A program made the translations under genes and the position numbers. The notes under the pieces are model-generated. The model made no database searches. It saw only the letters and a program-made list of their open reading frames with translations, and was not told where the DNA came from. From Vibrio cyclitrophicus (GTDB lineage: Bacteria; Pseudomonadota; Gammaproteobacteria; Enterobacterales; Vibrionaceae), in NCBI GenBank assembly GCA_023206055.1, contig CP065366.1, positions 2,418,001-2,482,000 on the forward strand: a stretch of 64,000 bases of DNA. Direction: 5' to 3'. Positions 45,212 to 54,736 of this stretch are shown here, piece after piece (the stretch's first letter is position 1; every line of letters starts with the position of its first letter).

Positions 45212-46753
45212 ATGTCAGACGTTGTGAACAATGCGAACTCTGAAGTAGAAGAGAAAAGCTACAAAGAGCTACACCGCCCTGCTTCTGAATTTGAGAGCCG
45301 CTCAGATTATCTAGATCACGAACTTCAAATCATGAAGCCTCGCCGCTTCGGTTTAAACCTTCCAGGCCGTGACTTCCGCTTTGAACTTGAAGATCTTGTT
45401 CCTGCACTTGCTGGTACCATTGGTATCATTGCGATGTACTCTGCAGTAATGATGTCTTGGGCTGATGGCCTAACTCAAGCTTGGGATCACGTAAACCTAG
45501 GTAAAGACTTCGCAATTGAAGTTGCTCGTGTAGAAATGCTTATTCCTGCACTACTGTTTTGTATCCTTGCTTCTGGTTTCTTTAACCCTAAAGCAAACCT
45601 TGCCGGTAACCACGGCCCAATGATCCCTCTTATTGGTACCATCGCTCTCGCTGGTGCTCACCCTCTTGCATTGGCAATCCTTATCGGTGTCTTCGGTCTA
45701 ATCCTAAGTTTCCTAAAAGGCGGCTCCAAGTTGGTTAACCTTACTTCGGAAGGTACCGCTGGTGGCTTGCTCATTTTCTTAGGCCTAACGGGTACAATGA
45801 GCCAAATCAACTCAATTCAAGAATGGGCTGTTGGTCTTCAATCTTCTACTGTTGAAGCGGGTAGCATGGGTTACGTTGGTTTAATCGTTCTTGCTATTAC
45901 TATTGCTATCTACGCTTTTCTAGCAAAAGTGAACAAGCGCTGGTTAGCTATCCCAGTTTGTGCATTCACAGGCCTTGCGATTGCTTTAGCACTAGGTGCT
46001 GGTTTCGATATCGTATTCGAAACCAAAATGGGTATTCCAAACCTAAACCCAGTTTACTGGTGGGGTTCTACTTCTGAAGGTTGGATGCTTGGCTTGCCAA
46101 ATGTTGAACACTTCATTGCATCTCTACCATTTGCAATCCTTGCTGTAGCAATGTGGTCTCCTGATTTCTTAGGTCACCGTATCTTCCAAGAACTTAACTA
46201 CCCTAGACGTTCTGAAAAAGTTCTGATGGATGTGGATGACACTATGACTATGTGTTCAGTTCGTCAAATGGTGGGTACTGCTGTGGGTGGTGGTAACATC
46301 ACATCTTCTTGGGGTACTTACATGATCCCAGCAGCAATCGCGAAACGCCCAATTCCTGGCGGCGCAATCTTGCTTGGTTCTCTATGTATTATTGTTGCAA
46401 TCCTTGGTTTCCCAATGGATGTTGCGGTTTGGCCACCAGTAATGCGTGTTGCTCTACTTGTAGGTGTATCTCTACCTCTACTTGAAGCGGGTATGCAAAT
46501 GGTTAAGGATTCAAAAGATTCTCAAGCGGCTGGTATCTGTATCTTCGGTTCAGCAGTTGTTAACCCTGTATTAGCATGGGCACTAACTATGCTTCTTGAT
46601 AACAATGGCTTTATTGGTGATAAAGAACGTGCGAAGCGTCTATCATTTGTAGACAAAATTGTTATCCCGGTTGGCGTTTTAGTTATCTGTCTAGTAGCAA
46701 TGCTTGCAGTTGGTATGCTAGAAAGTCAATATGGCCTAAAAGCTTGGCTATAA
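45212..46753 (+). CDS. DUF3360 family membrane transporter-like protein
   Basis: This 513-residue integral inner-membrane protein has roughly 10-12 hydrophobic segments after a ~65-residue acidic cytoplasmic N terminus. It matches the DUF3360 family as I recall it in Vibrio beside pflB; the fold resembles nucleobase or sulphate transporters (AGNHGPMIPLIGTIALAGAHPL). Substrate unknown. Codon choice resembles the highly expressed pflB next door. It has its own strong terminators, so it is not simply co-transcribed with pflB. Confidence 0.85.
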   Translation: MSDVVNNANSEVEEKSYKELHRPASEFESRSDYLDHELQIMKPRRFGLNLPGRDFRFELEDLVPALAGTIGIIAMYSAVMMSWADGLTQAWDHVNLGKDFAIEVARVEMLIPALLFCILASGFFNPKANLAGNHGPMIPLIGTIALAGAHPLALAILIGVFGLILSFLKGGSKLVNLTSEGTAGGLLIFLGLTGTMSQINSIQEWAVGLQSSTVEAGSMGYVGLIVLAITIAIYAFLAKVNKRWLAIPVCAFTGLAIALALGAGFDIVFETKMGIPNLNPVYWWGSTSEGWMLGLPNVEHFIASLPFAILAVAMWSPDFLGHRIFQELNYPRRSEKVLMDVDDTMTMCSVRQMVGTAVGGGNITSSWGTYMIPAAIAKRPIPGGAILLGSLCIIVAILGFPMDVAVWPPVMRVALLVGVSLPLLEAGMQMVKDSKDSQAAGICIFGSAVVNPVLAWALTMLLDNNGFIGDKERAKRLSFVDKIVIPVGVLVICLVAMLAVGMLESQYGLKAWL

Positions 46754-46795
46754 TAGTCTTAACTACACAAAAGTAGTATTGAGACTAAAAAAAAG

Positions 46796-46829
46796 TTTGG
46801 GTGGCAACCCCTGCCACTCAAATTTTTTC
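46796..46829 (+). terminator. Intrinsic terminator after DUF3360 gene
   Basis: A TTTG-G-GTGGCA / TGCCAC-T-CAAA stem is followed by T6. A second hairpin (46755-46786) lies just before it. Confidence 0.8.
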
Positions 46830-46928
46830 AACTTTTTTTGGTATTTATTGATTTAGTTTAAGGTTTGCAGGAATTTTTTAGCGTAGTCTTGAATTCATAG
46901 AGTAAAGACAACATATAAAAAGTAGTGA

Positions 46929-46971
46929 CAATATATATAACCATATGACGCTTATATGCTCATATATATTG
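46929..46971. promoter_or_regulatory. Extended imperfect palindrome in the pflB leader
   Basis: Arms CAATATATAT (46929-46938) and ATATATATTG (46962-46971) pair perfectly, with an inner CATAT / ATATG pair and a 7-base centre. It lies about 90 bases before the pflB ATG: a possible operator or leader hairpin. Confidence 0.45.
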
Positions 46972-47059
46972 TTATTAATAAGAGTGTACTACCCTTACGA
47001 GGGGCGCTGGCTCAACAGTGTTAAGTACGAATTTTTTCTACTAAAAAGGTAGGTATGTC

Positions 47060-49336
47060 ATGGCAGAGCAATTTGCTAAAGCTTGGGAAGATTTTGCTGC
47101 AGGTGAGTGGCAAAGCGAAGTAAACGTTCGTGATTTCATTCAAAAGAACTACACGCCATATGAAGGCGACGAGTCTTTCCTAGTTTCTGAAGGTACTGAA
47201 GCGACTAATACGCTTTGGGCTTCGGTAATGGAAGGTATCAAACAGGAAAACGCAACTAAAGCACCTGTAGATTTCGATACTTCTGTTATCTCTACCATCA
47301 CTTCTCATGATGCGGGCTACATCCAAAAAGACCTTGAAACAATTGTTGGTCTACAAACTGAAAAACCACTAAAACGTGCAATCATCCCTAACGGTGGTGT
47401 ACGTATGGTTGAAGGTTCTTGTAAAGCATACGGTGAAACTCTTGACCCGATGGTTTCAAAAATCTATTCAGAATACCGTAAAACACACAACGCTGGTGTT
47501 TTCGATATCTACACGCCTGATATTCTGAAATGTCGTAAGTCTGGTGTTCTGACTGGTCTTCCAGATGCATACGGCCGTGGTCGTATCATTGGTGATTACC
47601 GTCGCGTAGCACTTTACGGTATTGATTTCCTAATGAAAGACAAAGCAGCTCAATTCGCTTCTCTACAAGAGCGTTTCGAGAACGGCGAAGATCTTGCAGC
47701 TACAATGCAACTGCGTGAAGAGATCTCTGAGCAACACCGTGCTCTAGGTCAAATCAAGCAGATGGCAGCGTCTTATGGCTTCGATATCTCTGAGCCAGCT
47801 CAATCTGCTCAAGAAGCTATTCAGTGGACTTACTTCGGCTACCTAGCTGCTGTTAAATCTCAAAATGGTGCTGCAATGTCTCTAGGTCGTACTTCGACTT
47901 TCCTAGACATCTACCTAGAGCGTGATATCGCTGCTGGTAAAATTACAGAAGACCAAGCTCAAGAAATGATCGACCACTTCGTAATGAAGCTGCGTATGGT
48001 TCGTTTCCTACGTACTCCTGAGTACGATGAGCTATTCTCTGGCGACCCAATCTGGGCAACAGAGTCTATGGGTGGTATGGGCATCGACGGTCGTACGCTA
48101 GTAACGCGTTCGAACTTCCGTTTCCTTAACTCTCTATACACAATGGGTCCTTCTCCAGAGCCAAACATCACGGTTCTTTGGTCTGAGCAGCTACCTGACG
48201 GCTTCAAACGTTTCTGTGCGAAGGTATCTATCGATACTTCTTCTATCCAGTACGAAAATGATGACCTAATGCGTCCTGACCTTGAGTCTGATGATTACGC
48301 TATCGCTTGTTGTGTATCTCCAATGATCGTTGGTAAGCAAATGCAGTTCTTCGGTGCTCGTGCTAACCTTGCGAAAACAATGCTTTACGCAATCAACGGC
48401 GGTGTGGACGAAAAACTTAAGATGCAAGTTGGTCCTAAAGAAGCTCCAATGACTGACGCTGTTCTTGATTACGATAAAGTAATGGACCGTCTAGATCACT
48501 TCATGGACTGGCTAGCTAAGCAATACGTGACTGCACTAAACAGCATTCACTACATGCACGACAAGTACAGCTACGAAGCGTCTCTAATGGCTCTTCATGA
48601 CCGTGACGTTCGTCGTACTATGGCTTGTGGTATTGCTGGTCTATCTGTTGCAGCTGACTCATTGTCTGCAATCAAGTTCGCGACTGTTAAACCAATCCGC
48701 GACGAAGATGGCATCGCAACTGACTTCGAAATCGAAGGCGATTACCCTAAATACGGTAACAACGACTCTCGTGTAGATGACATTGCTTGTGAACTAGTTT
48801 CTACGTTCATGAACAAGATCCGTAAGCTTAAAACTTACCGTAACTCTATCCCTACACAGTCAGTTCTTACTATCACGTCTAACGTGGTTTACGGTAAGAA
48901 AACAGGTAACACTCCAGACGGTCGTCGTGCTGGCGCTCCTTTCGCTCCTGGTGCAAACCCAATGCACGGTCGTGATGAGAAAGGCGCTGTAGCTTCACTA
49001 ACGTCTGTAGGTAAACTACCGTTTGCTGACGCACAAGATGGTATCTCTTACACGTTCTCTATCGTGCCAAACGCACTAGGTAAAGAACAAGACAGCCAAC
49101 GTGCTAACCTTGCAGGCCTAATGGATGGTTACTTCCACCACGAAGCTGGCATTGAAGGTGGTCAACACCTTAACGTTAACGTTCTTAACCGCGAAACTCT
49201 TGAAGACGCAGTTAAGCACCCTGAGAAATACCCTCAGCTAACAATCCGTGTATCTGGTTACGCTGTTCGCTTTAACTCTCTAACTGCAGAGCAACAAGCT
49301 GACGTAATCGCACGTACATTTACTGAGTCTCTATAA
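47060..49336 (+). CDS. pflB: Formate C-acetyltransferase (pyruvate formate-lyase)
   Basis: This 758-residue glycyl-radical enzyme cleaves pyruvate with CoA to acetyl-CoA and formate in anaerobic growth. The catalytic Cys pair is in AIACCVSPM near residues 415-420. The radical Gly is in RVSGYAVRF at about residue 733, matching Gly734 of the E. coli enzyme. Length and sequence are near identical to PflB. Its activase gene pflA lies downstream after an LpxR-like gene. Codon use is strongly biased, as expected of an abundant protein. Confidence 0.99.
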   Translation: MAEQFAKAWEDFAAGEWQSEVNVRDFIQKNYTPYEGDESFLVSEGTEATNTLWASVMEGIKQENATKAPVDFDTSVISTITSHDAGYIQKDLETIVGLQTEKPLKRAIIPNGGVRMVEGSCKAYGETLDPMVSKIYSEYRKTHNAGVFDIYTPDILKCRKSGVLTGLPDAYGRGRIIGDYRRVALYGIDFLMKDKAAQFASLQERFENGEDLAATMQLREEISEQHRALGQIKQMAASYGFDISEPAQSAQEAIQWTYFGYLAAVKSQNGAAMSLGRTSTFLDIYLERDIAAGKITEDQAQEMIDHFVMKLRMVRFLRTPEYDELFSGDPIWATESMGGMGIDGRTLVTRSNFRFLNSLYTMGPSPEPNITVLWSEQLPDGFKRFCAKVSIDTSSIQYENDDLMRPDLESDDYAIACCVSPMIVGKQMQFFGARANLAKTMLYAINGGVDEKLKMQVGPKEAPMTDAVLDYDKVMDRLDHFMDWLAKQYVTALNSIHYMHDKYSYEASLMALHDRDVRRTMACGIAGLSVAADSLSAIKFATVKPIRDEDGIATDFEIEGDYPKYGNNDSRVDDIACELVSTFMNKIRKLKTYRNSIPTQSVLTITSNVVYGKKTGNTPDGRRAGAPFAPGANPMHGRDEKGAVASLTSVGKLPFADAQDGISYTFSIVPNALGKEQDSQRANLAGLMDGYFHHEAGIEGGQHLNVNVLNRETLEDAVKHPEKYPQLTIRVSGYAVRFNSLTAEQQADVIARTFTESL

Positions 49337-49366
49337 GCTCACCGCTTAATCGACCAGTAAATAATA

Positions 49367-49396
49367 TTAGCCTCGCCAATGTGCGGGGCTTTTTTA
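49367..49396 (+). terminator. Intrinsic terminator of pflB
   Basis: A stem AGCC-CGC / GCG-GGCT with short loop is followed by T6, about 40 bases past the stop. Confidence 0.8.
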
Positions 49397-49539
49397 TATC
49401 ACTCATAAATTCATTATTTCGCTTTCACTTATACGAAACGTCAGATTGAGCAAAAAAACCGTCATCTATTCACTTTTTTTTCACACCTAAACTCTAATTA
49501 CGGTACTATCTTGGTTCATAATTTAAGAGTAACTGCTCC

Positions 49540-50541
49540 ATGAAATACCTGCGTTGTTTACCCCTGATTCTTCTCTCTTTCTCATCTCTAGCCTCTGAGC
49601 GTTCTACGCTAACTTTTGCTTTAGATAATGATGGTATTTTTGGTGTCGACCAAGACTATACCAACGGCTTATTTCTGGGTTACACATCGTCAAGTATTAC
49701 GCCATACAATTGGGTGAAACCATTGAGTCTTTCCTATTGGGGCGCAAGCTCTTTAGATAAGTGGGAAATAACCATTGGCCACAAGATGTATACGCCTTCC
49801 GATATTGAAGCAGAAGAACCCCTTGCCAATGATCGCCCATACGCTGGCTACCTGCATACAGAATTCAACTACATCAGCTTGAACCCACAACAAGCTCAAC
49901 GTTTTAACATCACGTTTGGTACAACAGGCGAACGTGCATTGTCTGAAGATGCTCAAAAGTTGGTTCACTCGATCACAAAATCGGATGAGCCTATGGGTTG
50001 GGAATATCAAATTGATGATGAGTGGGCGGGGAGCGTTGGTTACCTAAGCCATTTCAACCTAATGCGTAATCAAGCTCTAGCGAACACCGACTTCGAAATA
50101 TCAAATATCTCAGAAATTAATGTGGGTAACTTTAGAAGTGATATCCAAACGGGCTTCATGTTCCGTTGGGGTACCGACCTAGGTGGTAACTTTGGTGCGG
50201 CTAACATCAGCACTGAAAACCCATTTAAAGCTGGCATGATTGGCGCATCCAACTCAGGTTGGTTTACCTATGCTGGCCTTGAAGGTCGTTACCGATTCAA
50301 TGACTTGACTATCGAAGGTGATCGTTCAGGTGTGGACGAATACGCTAATAAAGTAGGAGATGACCCTGCTATCTACGATGTGACTTTAGAGAATGTTCAA
50401 GCAACGGCAGTGCTAGGTGTGGCTTGGTATAACCGATACATTGGTGCCTCTTTCGCGCTAACCGCAAAAACGCCAGATTACGAAGAAGCAAAAGAGTCAA
50501 TGTACACCACTGGTGGTATCACAATGTTCGCTTTCTTCTAG
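49540..50541 (+). CDS. LpxR-like lipid A deacylase (DUF2219)
   Basis: This 333-residue outer-membrane beta-barrel has a signal peptide (MKYLRCLPLILLSFSSLA). The N-terminal motif LDNDGIFGVDQDYTNGLFLGY carries the Asn/Asp and Asp positions that define the family, and the conserved His is in TIGHKMYTPSD. LpxR removes the 3'-acyloxyacyl chain of lipid A. The protein ends in the aromatic MFAFF typical of barrel insertion. It sits between pflB and pflA with its own promoter space and terminator. Activity on lipid A is inferred. Confidence 0.85.
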   Translation: MKYLRCLPLILLSFSSLASERSTLTFALDNDGIFGVDQDYTNGLFLGYTSSSITPYNWVKPLSLSYWGASSLDKWEITIGHKMYTPSDIEAEEPLANDRPYAGYLHTEFNYISLNPQQAQRFNITFGTTGERALSEDAQKLVHSITKSDEPMGWEYQIDDEWAGSVGYLSHFNLMRNQALANTDFEISNISEINVGNFRSDIQTGFMFRWGTDLGGNFGAANISTENPFKAGMIGASNSGWFTYAGLEGRYRFNDLTIEGDRSGVDEYANKVGDDPAIYDVTLENVQATAVLGVAWYNRYIGASFALTAKTPDYEEAKESMYTTGGITMFAFF

Positions 50542-50581
50542 CCACCAATAAGGGCTTTCGTCCTTTACTTTTCAAGTTTAA

Positions 50582-50615
50582 TAAAGGCAATCATCTTCAC
50601 AGGTGATTGCCTTTA
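50582..50615 (+). terminator. Intrinsic terminator of the LpxR-like gene
   Basis: An AAAGGCAATCA / TGATTGCCTTT stem is followed by a T-rich tract. Confidence 0.8.
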
Positions 50616-50705
50616 TTTTTAAAGGTCTCGTTACCATTTGACCCTATTTTATGTGCCGTTTTTGTAATAAAATAAACGGTATAAATTCCTCTACGAGAAT
50701 AGCTC

Positions 50706-51446
50706 ATGTCTACAACTGGTCGCATTCACTCATTCGAATCTTGTGGTACTGTCGATGGCCCTGGTATCCGCTTTATTGTGTTTCTTCAAGGCTGCTTAAT
50801 GCGTTGTATGTACTGTCATAACCGCGATACATGGGATCTTCATGACGGAAAGGAAGTTACGGTCGAAGAGATCATCAGCGAAGCAAAATCATACCGTCAT
50901 TTCATGAAAGCCTCTGGTGGTGGTATCACCTGTTCTGGTGGCGAAGCGATGCTACAACCTGAGTTTGTTCGTGACTTTTTCCGCGCGGCTCAAGCTGAAG
51001 GCATCCACACTTGTCTTGATACTAATGGCTACATTCGTAAGCACACTGAAGTGGTTGATGAAGTACTCGAAGCCTCTGACCTAGTGATGCTCGATCTTAA
51101 GCACATGCGAGATGAGATTCACCACGATTTCATTGGTGTATCAAACAGACGTACTCTGGATTTTGCACGCTACCTACACAAAATCGGTAAGAAGACGTGG
51201 ATTCGTTATGTGATTGTCCCTGGCTACACAGATACACCTGAAGATGCTCATCTGCTAGGTGAATTCATTAAAGACATGGATAACATCGAGAAAGTAGAAC
51301 TGCTTCCATACCATAAACTTGGTGCACATAAGTGGGAAGCGCTTGGTTTTGACTACCCTCTTGAAGGTACAAATCCGCCAAGCAAAGAGAAAATGGACGA
51401 GATTGTTGCTGTTCTAAGCCAGTACCATTCAAACGTAAAATACTAA
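50706..51446 (+). CDS. pflA: Pyruvate formate-lyase 1-activating enzyme
   Basis: This 246-residue radical-SAM enzyme installs the glycyl radical on PflB. The CX3CX2C cluster motif is Cys30, Cys34 and Cys37 (QGCLMRCMYCHNRD). SAM-binding GGE is in SGGEAMLQPEF near residue 80. The length equals E. coli PflA (246). It is separated from pflB by the LpxR-like gene instead of following it directly. Confidence 0.97.
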   Translation: MSTTGRIHSFESCGTVDGPGIRFIVFLQGCLMRCMYCHNRDTWDLHDGKEVTVEEIISEAKSYRHFMKASGGGITCSGGEAMLQPEFVRDFFRAAQAEGIHTCLDTNGYIRKHTEVVDEVLEASDLVMLDLKHMRDEIHHDFIGVSNRRTLDFARYLHKIGKKTWIRYVIVPGYTDTPEDAHLLGEFIKDMDNIEKVELLPYHKLGAHKWEALGFDYPLEGTNPPSKEKMDEIVAVLSQYHSNVKY

Positions 51447-51471
51447 TATAGATTTACGTTCATAATGTTTT

Positions 51472-51508
51472 CAAACGCCTCAATTTCAATTGGGGCGTTT
51501 TCTTTTCT
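51472..51508 (+). terminator. Intrinsic terminator of pflA
   Basis: An AAACGCC-CAAT / ATTG-GGCGTTT stem is followed by a T-rich run. Confidence 0.8.
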
Positions 51509-51666
51509 TGTTGGAATATCCTTTCACTTTTCTTTACAACTTTTGTTTATCAATTCAAAAAATCATATTAAATCCGTGTTGAGATCATGTTTCCACTCGT
51601 AGGAATGCTGTTACTCTTACTGCAACAAAAGAATACAACATTTAGTTTTTTAGTGAGGCTCCTCCC

Positions 51667-52167
51667 ATGGAAATGACCAATGCTCAGCGTCTAATTCTAT
51701 CAAATCAATACTACCTAATGTCTCAAATGAATCCTGAGAACTCAGCTAAATACCAACGTCTACAAACGATTGTAGAACGTGGTTACGAACTCCAAATGCG
51801 TGAGCTTAACAAAGAATTTGGTTGTTTGACTGAAGCAGAATGTCGCGAAATTATCGACATCATGGAGATGTACCATGCAATGCAAGAGTCGAACAAAATG
51901 CTTGCAGAACAAGAACGTGCTGAAGTTGACCAACGTCGCCTGCAGTTCTTAGGTTTTGATATCGCTTCTGAAGCACAGGCCGTACACTACGTACGTTTCC
52001 TTGTGGATTCTGAAGGTCTTTACCCTCAATTCGACAAAGCCGATCACCACTTCAATAGCCAAATGCCAATGCTAGAGAAATACCGTCGCATGCTAACAAC
52101 ATGGCGCAACTGCCCTCGTCAGTACCACCTATGTGCGACAGAGCTATCTCAAATCTTTAGCGCTTAA
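51667..52167 (+). CDS. yfbU: YfbU family protein
   Basis: This 166-residue helical cytoplasmic protein is close to E. coli YfbU (164 residues) from MEMTNAQRLILSNQY to CPRQYHLCATELSQIF. The function is not established. It is a single gene with a strong terminator. The ATG at 51667 reproduces the E. coli start exactly. Confidence 0.93.
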   Translation: MEMTNAQRLILSNQYYLMSQMNPENSAKYQRLQTIVERGYELQMRELNKEFGCLTEAECREIIDIMEMYHAMQESNKMLAEQERAEVDQRRLQFLGFDIASEAQAVHYVRFLVDSEGLYPQFDKADHHFNSQMPMLEKYRRMLTTWRNCPRQYHLCATELSQIFSA

Positions 52168-52206
52168 TACGTTAATAGATCAGCGATAACTTTTTAAAAA
52201 GTTTCA

Positions 52207-52244
52207 AGAAAAAGGGTTACTCATCATGAGTAACCCTTTTTTAA
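52207..52244 (+). terminator. Intrinsic terminator of yfbU
   Basis: A near-perfect 15-bp stem (AAAAGGGTTACTCAT / ATGAGTAACCCTTTT) is followed by T residues, with A residues before it; it could work in both directions. Confidence 0.9.
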
Positions 52245-52719
52245 TGTTCGTACCAAAGAGAAAAACAAAGCAACTAGAAAACGTAAGCCACACCAACGTT
52301 CTCGGCCAGGTTGATGCCAGTAACGCAGCACTGATAGCCACTATTTTTGACCCATGGTTCTTCACTACATCTACCGATTTATTGAGCAATTTTCAATCAC
52401 GCCGCGCACTATATGGTACTTAATTCCGACAAATCAATTGAGCCCAGCTATACATCTAACACACATAAATCCAGCATGGGTATTGTTAAGCGATCTAAAA
52501 TCGCAAAACAAACGGCCAGATCCCCTCGAATGTAAAATAATTTGATTCTACGCACCTCAAGTTGCCTATTGCGCTCACCACGTTTTTCACACGCAAAATT
52601 GTAAATAAATACATAATTGTTAAGCAAAATTGTGGAAGCGGGTCTAACCTTAAAATGTAGGGAGAGCCTATTTTTCAATCGCTCGTCAGTTTTGACTGGT
52701 TAACAAGGGGAATGTGACT
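52245..52719. other. Intergenic region yfbU / prkA
   Basis: About 475 bases after the yfbU terminator. Small open frames on both strands (52226-52423 plus, 52204-52389 minus) start at or run into the terminator and have no family resemblance. The region presumably holds the prkA promoter; the ribosome site AAGGGG is near 52705. Confidence 0.5.
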
Positions 52720-54654
52720 ATGAGTATTTTTGACCACTATCAATCACGTTATGAAGCAGCCAAGGAAGAAGAGCTGACATTGCAAGAGTTCTTAGGGCTG
52801 TGTAAAGACGATAAAAGTGCTTACGCTAATGCTGCCGAGCGCTTATTACTAGCCATTGGCGAACCGGAGGTCATTGACACAGCTCAAGACCCTCAACTGA
52901 GTCGTATTTTCTCGAACCGTGTCATCTCACGATACAGCGAATTTAAAGATTTCTACGGCATGGAAGATGCGATTGAACAGATTGTTTCTTACTTAAAACA
53001 CGCTGCGCAAGGTTTAGAAGAACGTAAACAAATCCTTTACTTACTTGGCCCTGTGGGCGGCGGTAAATCTTCTCTCGCAGAAAAACTTAAAGCCTTGATG
53101 CAGAAACTACCAATCTATGTATTGTCTGCTGACGGTGAACGAAGCCCAGTAAACGATCACCCATTCTGTCTATTCGATGTTAACGAAGACGGCGACTTAT
53201 TGAAGAACGAATACGGCATTGAGAAACGCTACCTTCGCTCGATTATGTCTCCGTGGGCAGCGAAACGTCTGCACGATTTTGGCGGTGATATTTCCAAATT
53301 CAAAGTCATCAAACTGCGCCCTTCTATTCTCGATCAAGTTGCGATCGCGAAGACAGAGCCTGGTGATGAAAACAACCAAGATATTTCGTCTCTGGTTGGT
53401 AAAGTCGATATTCGCAAACTTGAGCACTTCTCTCAAGATGATCCTGATGCCTACAGCTACTCTGGTGCGTTATGTAAAGCCAACCAAGGTGTGATGGAAT
53501 TCGTGGAGATGTTTAAGGCACCAATTAAGGTATTACACCCTCTACTAACAGCAACACAAGAAGGTAACTTCAACGGTACCGAAGGGCTTTCTGCACTGCC
53601 ATTTGACGGCATGATTCTCGCTCACTCGAACGAATCCGAGTGGCAGACCTTCCGTAACAACAAAAACAATGAAGCCTTCCTCGACCGTGTGTACATTGTA
53701 AAAGTCCCTTACTGTCTGCGCGTCTCTGAAGAAGTTAAGATCTACAAAAAACTACTGGAACACAGTGAGCTGTCCAAAGCACCTTGTTCACCAAGCACAC
53801 TCGATCTGCTATCGCAATTCAGCATCCTTTCGAGACTGAAAGAGCCTGAAAACTCTTCTCTGTTCTCAAAAATGCGCGTTTACGATGGCGAAACTCTAAA
53901 AGACACAGATCCAAAAGCGAAGAGCTACCAAGAGTACCGAGATTATGCTGGCGTTGACGAAGGCATGTCTGGGCTATCAACGCGTTTCGCCTTTAAGATT
54001 CTGTCTCGCGTGTTTAACTTCGACCAAGCCGAAGTGGCCGCGAACCCAGTGCACTTGTTCTACGTTATTGAACAACAAATCGAACGTGAGCAGTTCCCTC
54101 AAGAGACCGCCGAGAAGTACCTAGAATTCTTGAAAGGATACCTAGTGCCGCGCTACGTAGAGTTCATCGGTAAAGAAATTCAAACCGCTTACCTAGAGTC
54201 TTACTCTGAGTACGGTCAGAATATCTTCGACCGCTATGTCACCTACGCAGACTTCTGGATTCAAGACCAAGAGTACCGCGATCCAGAAACAGGCCAGCTA
54301 TTTGACCGTGCTTCTCTGAATGGTGAACTAGAGAAAATCGAGAAAACCGCCGGTATCAGTAACCCTAAAGACTTCCGAAATGAGATTGTGAACTTTGTGC
54401 TTCGTGCCAAAGCCAACAATAACGGTCAAAACCCAGTTTGGACGAGCTACGAGAAACTGCGCACTGTGATTGAAAAGAAAATGTTCTCCAACACAGAAGA
54501 GCTACTTCCTGTTATTTCGTTCAATGCTAAGACCTCAACGGATGATCAGAAAAAACACGACGACTTCGTTGCTCGTATGATGGAAAAAGGCTACACCGAG
54601 AAACAAGTTAGACTGCTATCCGAGTGGTACCTAAGAGTTCGTAAATCCTCATAA
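52720..54654 (+). CDS. prkA: PrkA-type serine protein kinase (YeaG)
   Basis: This 644-residue protein has an N-terminal AAA-type ATPase/PrkA region with Walker A GPVGGGKSS near residue 110, and a C-terminal PrkA domain. In E. coli YeaG forms a stress and starvation module with YeaH and is induced in stationary phase. I chose the ATG at 52720 with AAGGGG upstream; a GTG two codons earlier is possible. It is followed by yeaH (82-base gap) and ycgB (11-base gap). Confidence 0.95.
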   Translation: MSIFDHYQSRYEAAKEEELTLQEFLGLCKDDKSAYANAAERLLLAIGEPEVIDTAQDPQLSRIFSNRVISRYSEFKDFYGMEDAIEQIVSYLKHAAQGLEERKQILYLLGPVGGGKSSLAEKLKALMQKLPIYVLSADGERSPVNDHPFCLFDVNEDGDLLKNEYGIEKRYLRSIMSPWAAKRLHDFGGDISKFKVIKLRPSILDQVAIAKTEPGDENNQDISSLVGKVDIRKLEHFSQDDPDAYSYSGALCKANQGVMEFVEMFKAPIKVLHPLLTATQEGNFNGTEGLSALPFDGMILAHSNESEWQTFRNNKNNEAFLDRVYIVKVPYCLRVSEEVKIYKKLLEHSELSKAPCSPSTLDLLSQFSILSRLKEPENSSLFSKMRVYDGETLKDTDPKAKSYQEYRDYAGVDEGMSGLSTRFAFKILSRVFNFDQAEVAANPVHLFYVIEQQIEREQFPQETAEKYLEFLKGYLVPRYVEFIGKEIQTAYLESYSEYGQNIFDRYVTYADFWIQDQEYRDPETGQLFDRASLNGELEKIEKTAGISNPKDFRNEIVNFVLRAKANNNGQNPVWTSYEKLRTVIEKKMFSNTEELLPVISFNAKTSTDDQKKHDDFVARMMEKGYTEKQVRLLSEWYLRVRKSS

Positions 54655-54736
54655 CCAAACTGTACTGAGCTGTTCAAGTGAGCAGCTCGTACATAATAAA
54701 AAATAGGATCGCGACATCAGCTGAGAGGGAGTTCTT

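Larger units (their letters stand above)
46754..47059. other. Intergenic region DUF3360 / pflB
   Basis: These 306 bases hold a hairpin (46755-46786), the DUF3360 terminator (46796-46829) and a 43-base imperfect palindrome (46929-46971) in the pflB leader. The ribosome site AGGTAGGT precedes the pflB ATG. Confidence 0.6.

Noticed and set aside
46848..46861. FNR site directly in front of pflB
   Set aside because: TTGATTTAGTTTAA has only one good half-site; the second half has two of five positions wrong.
52226..52423. 65-codon gene after yfbU
   Set aside because: Its start lies inside the yfbU terminator hairpin, there is no ribosome site, and neither this frame nor the antisense frame resembles a known family.
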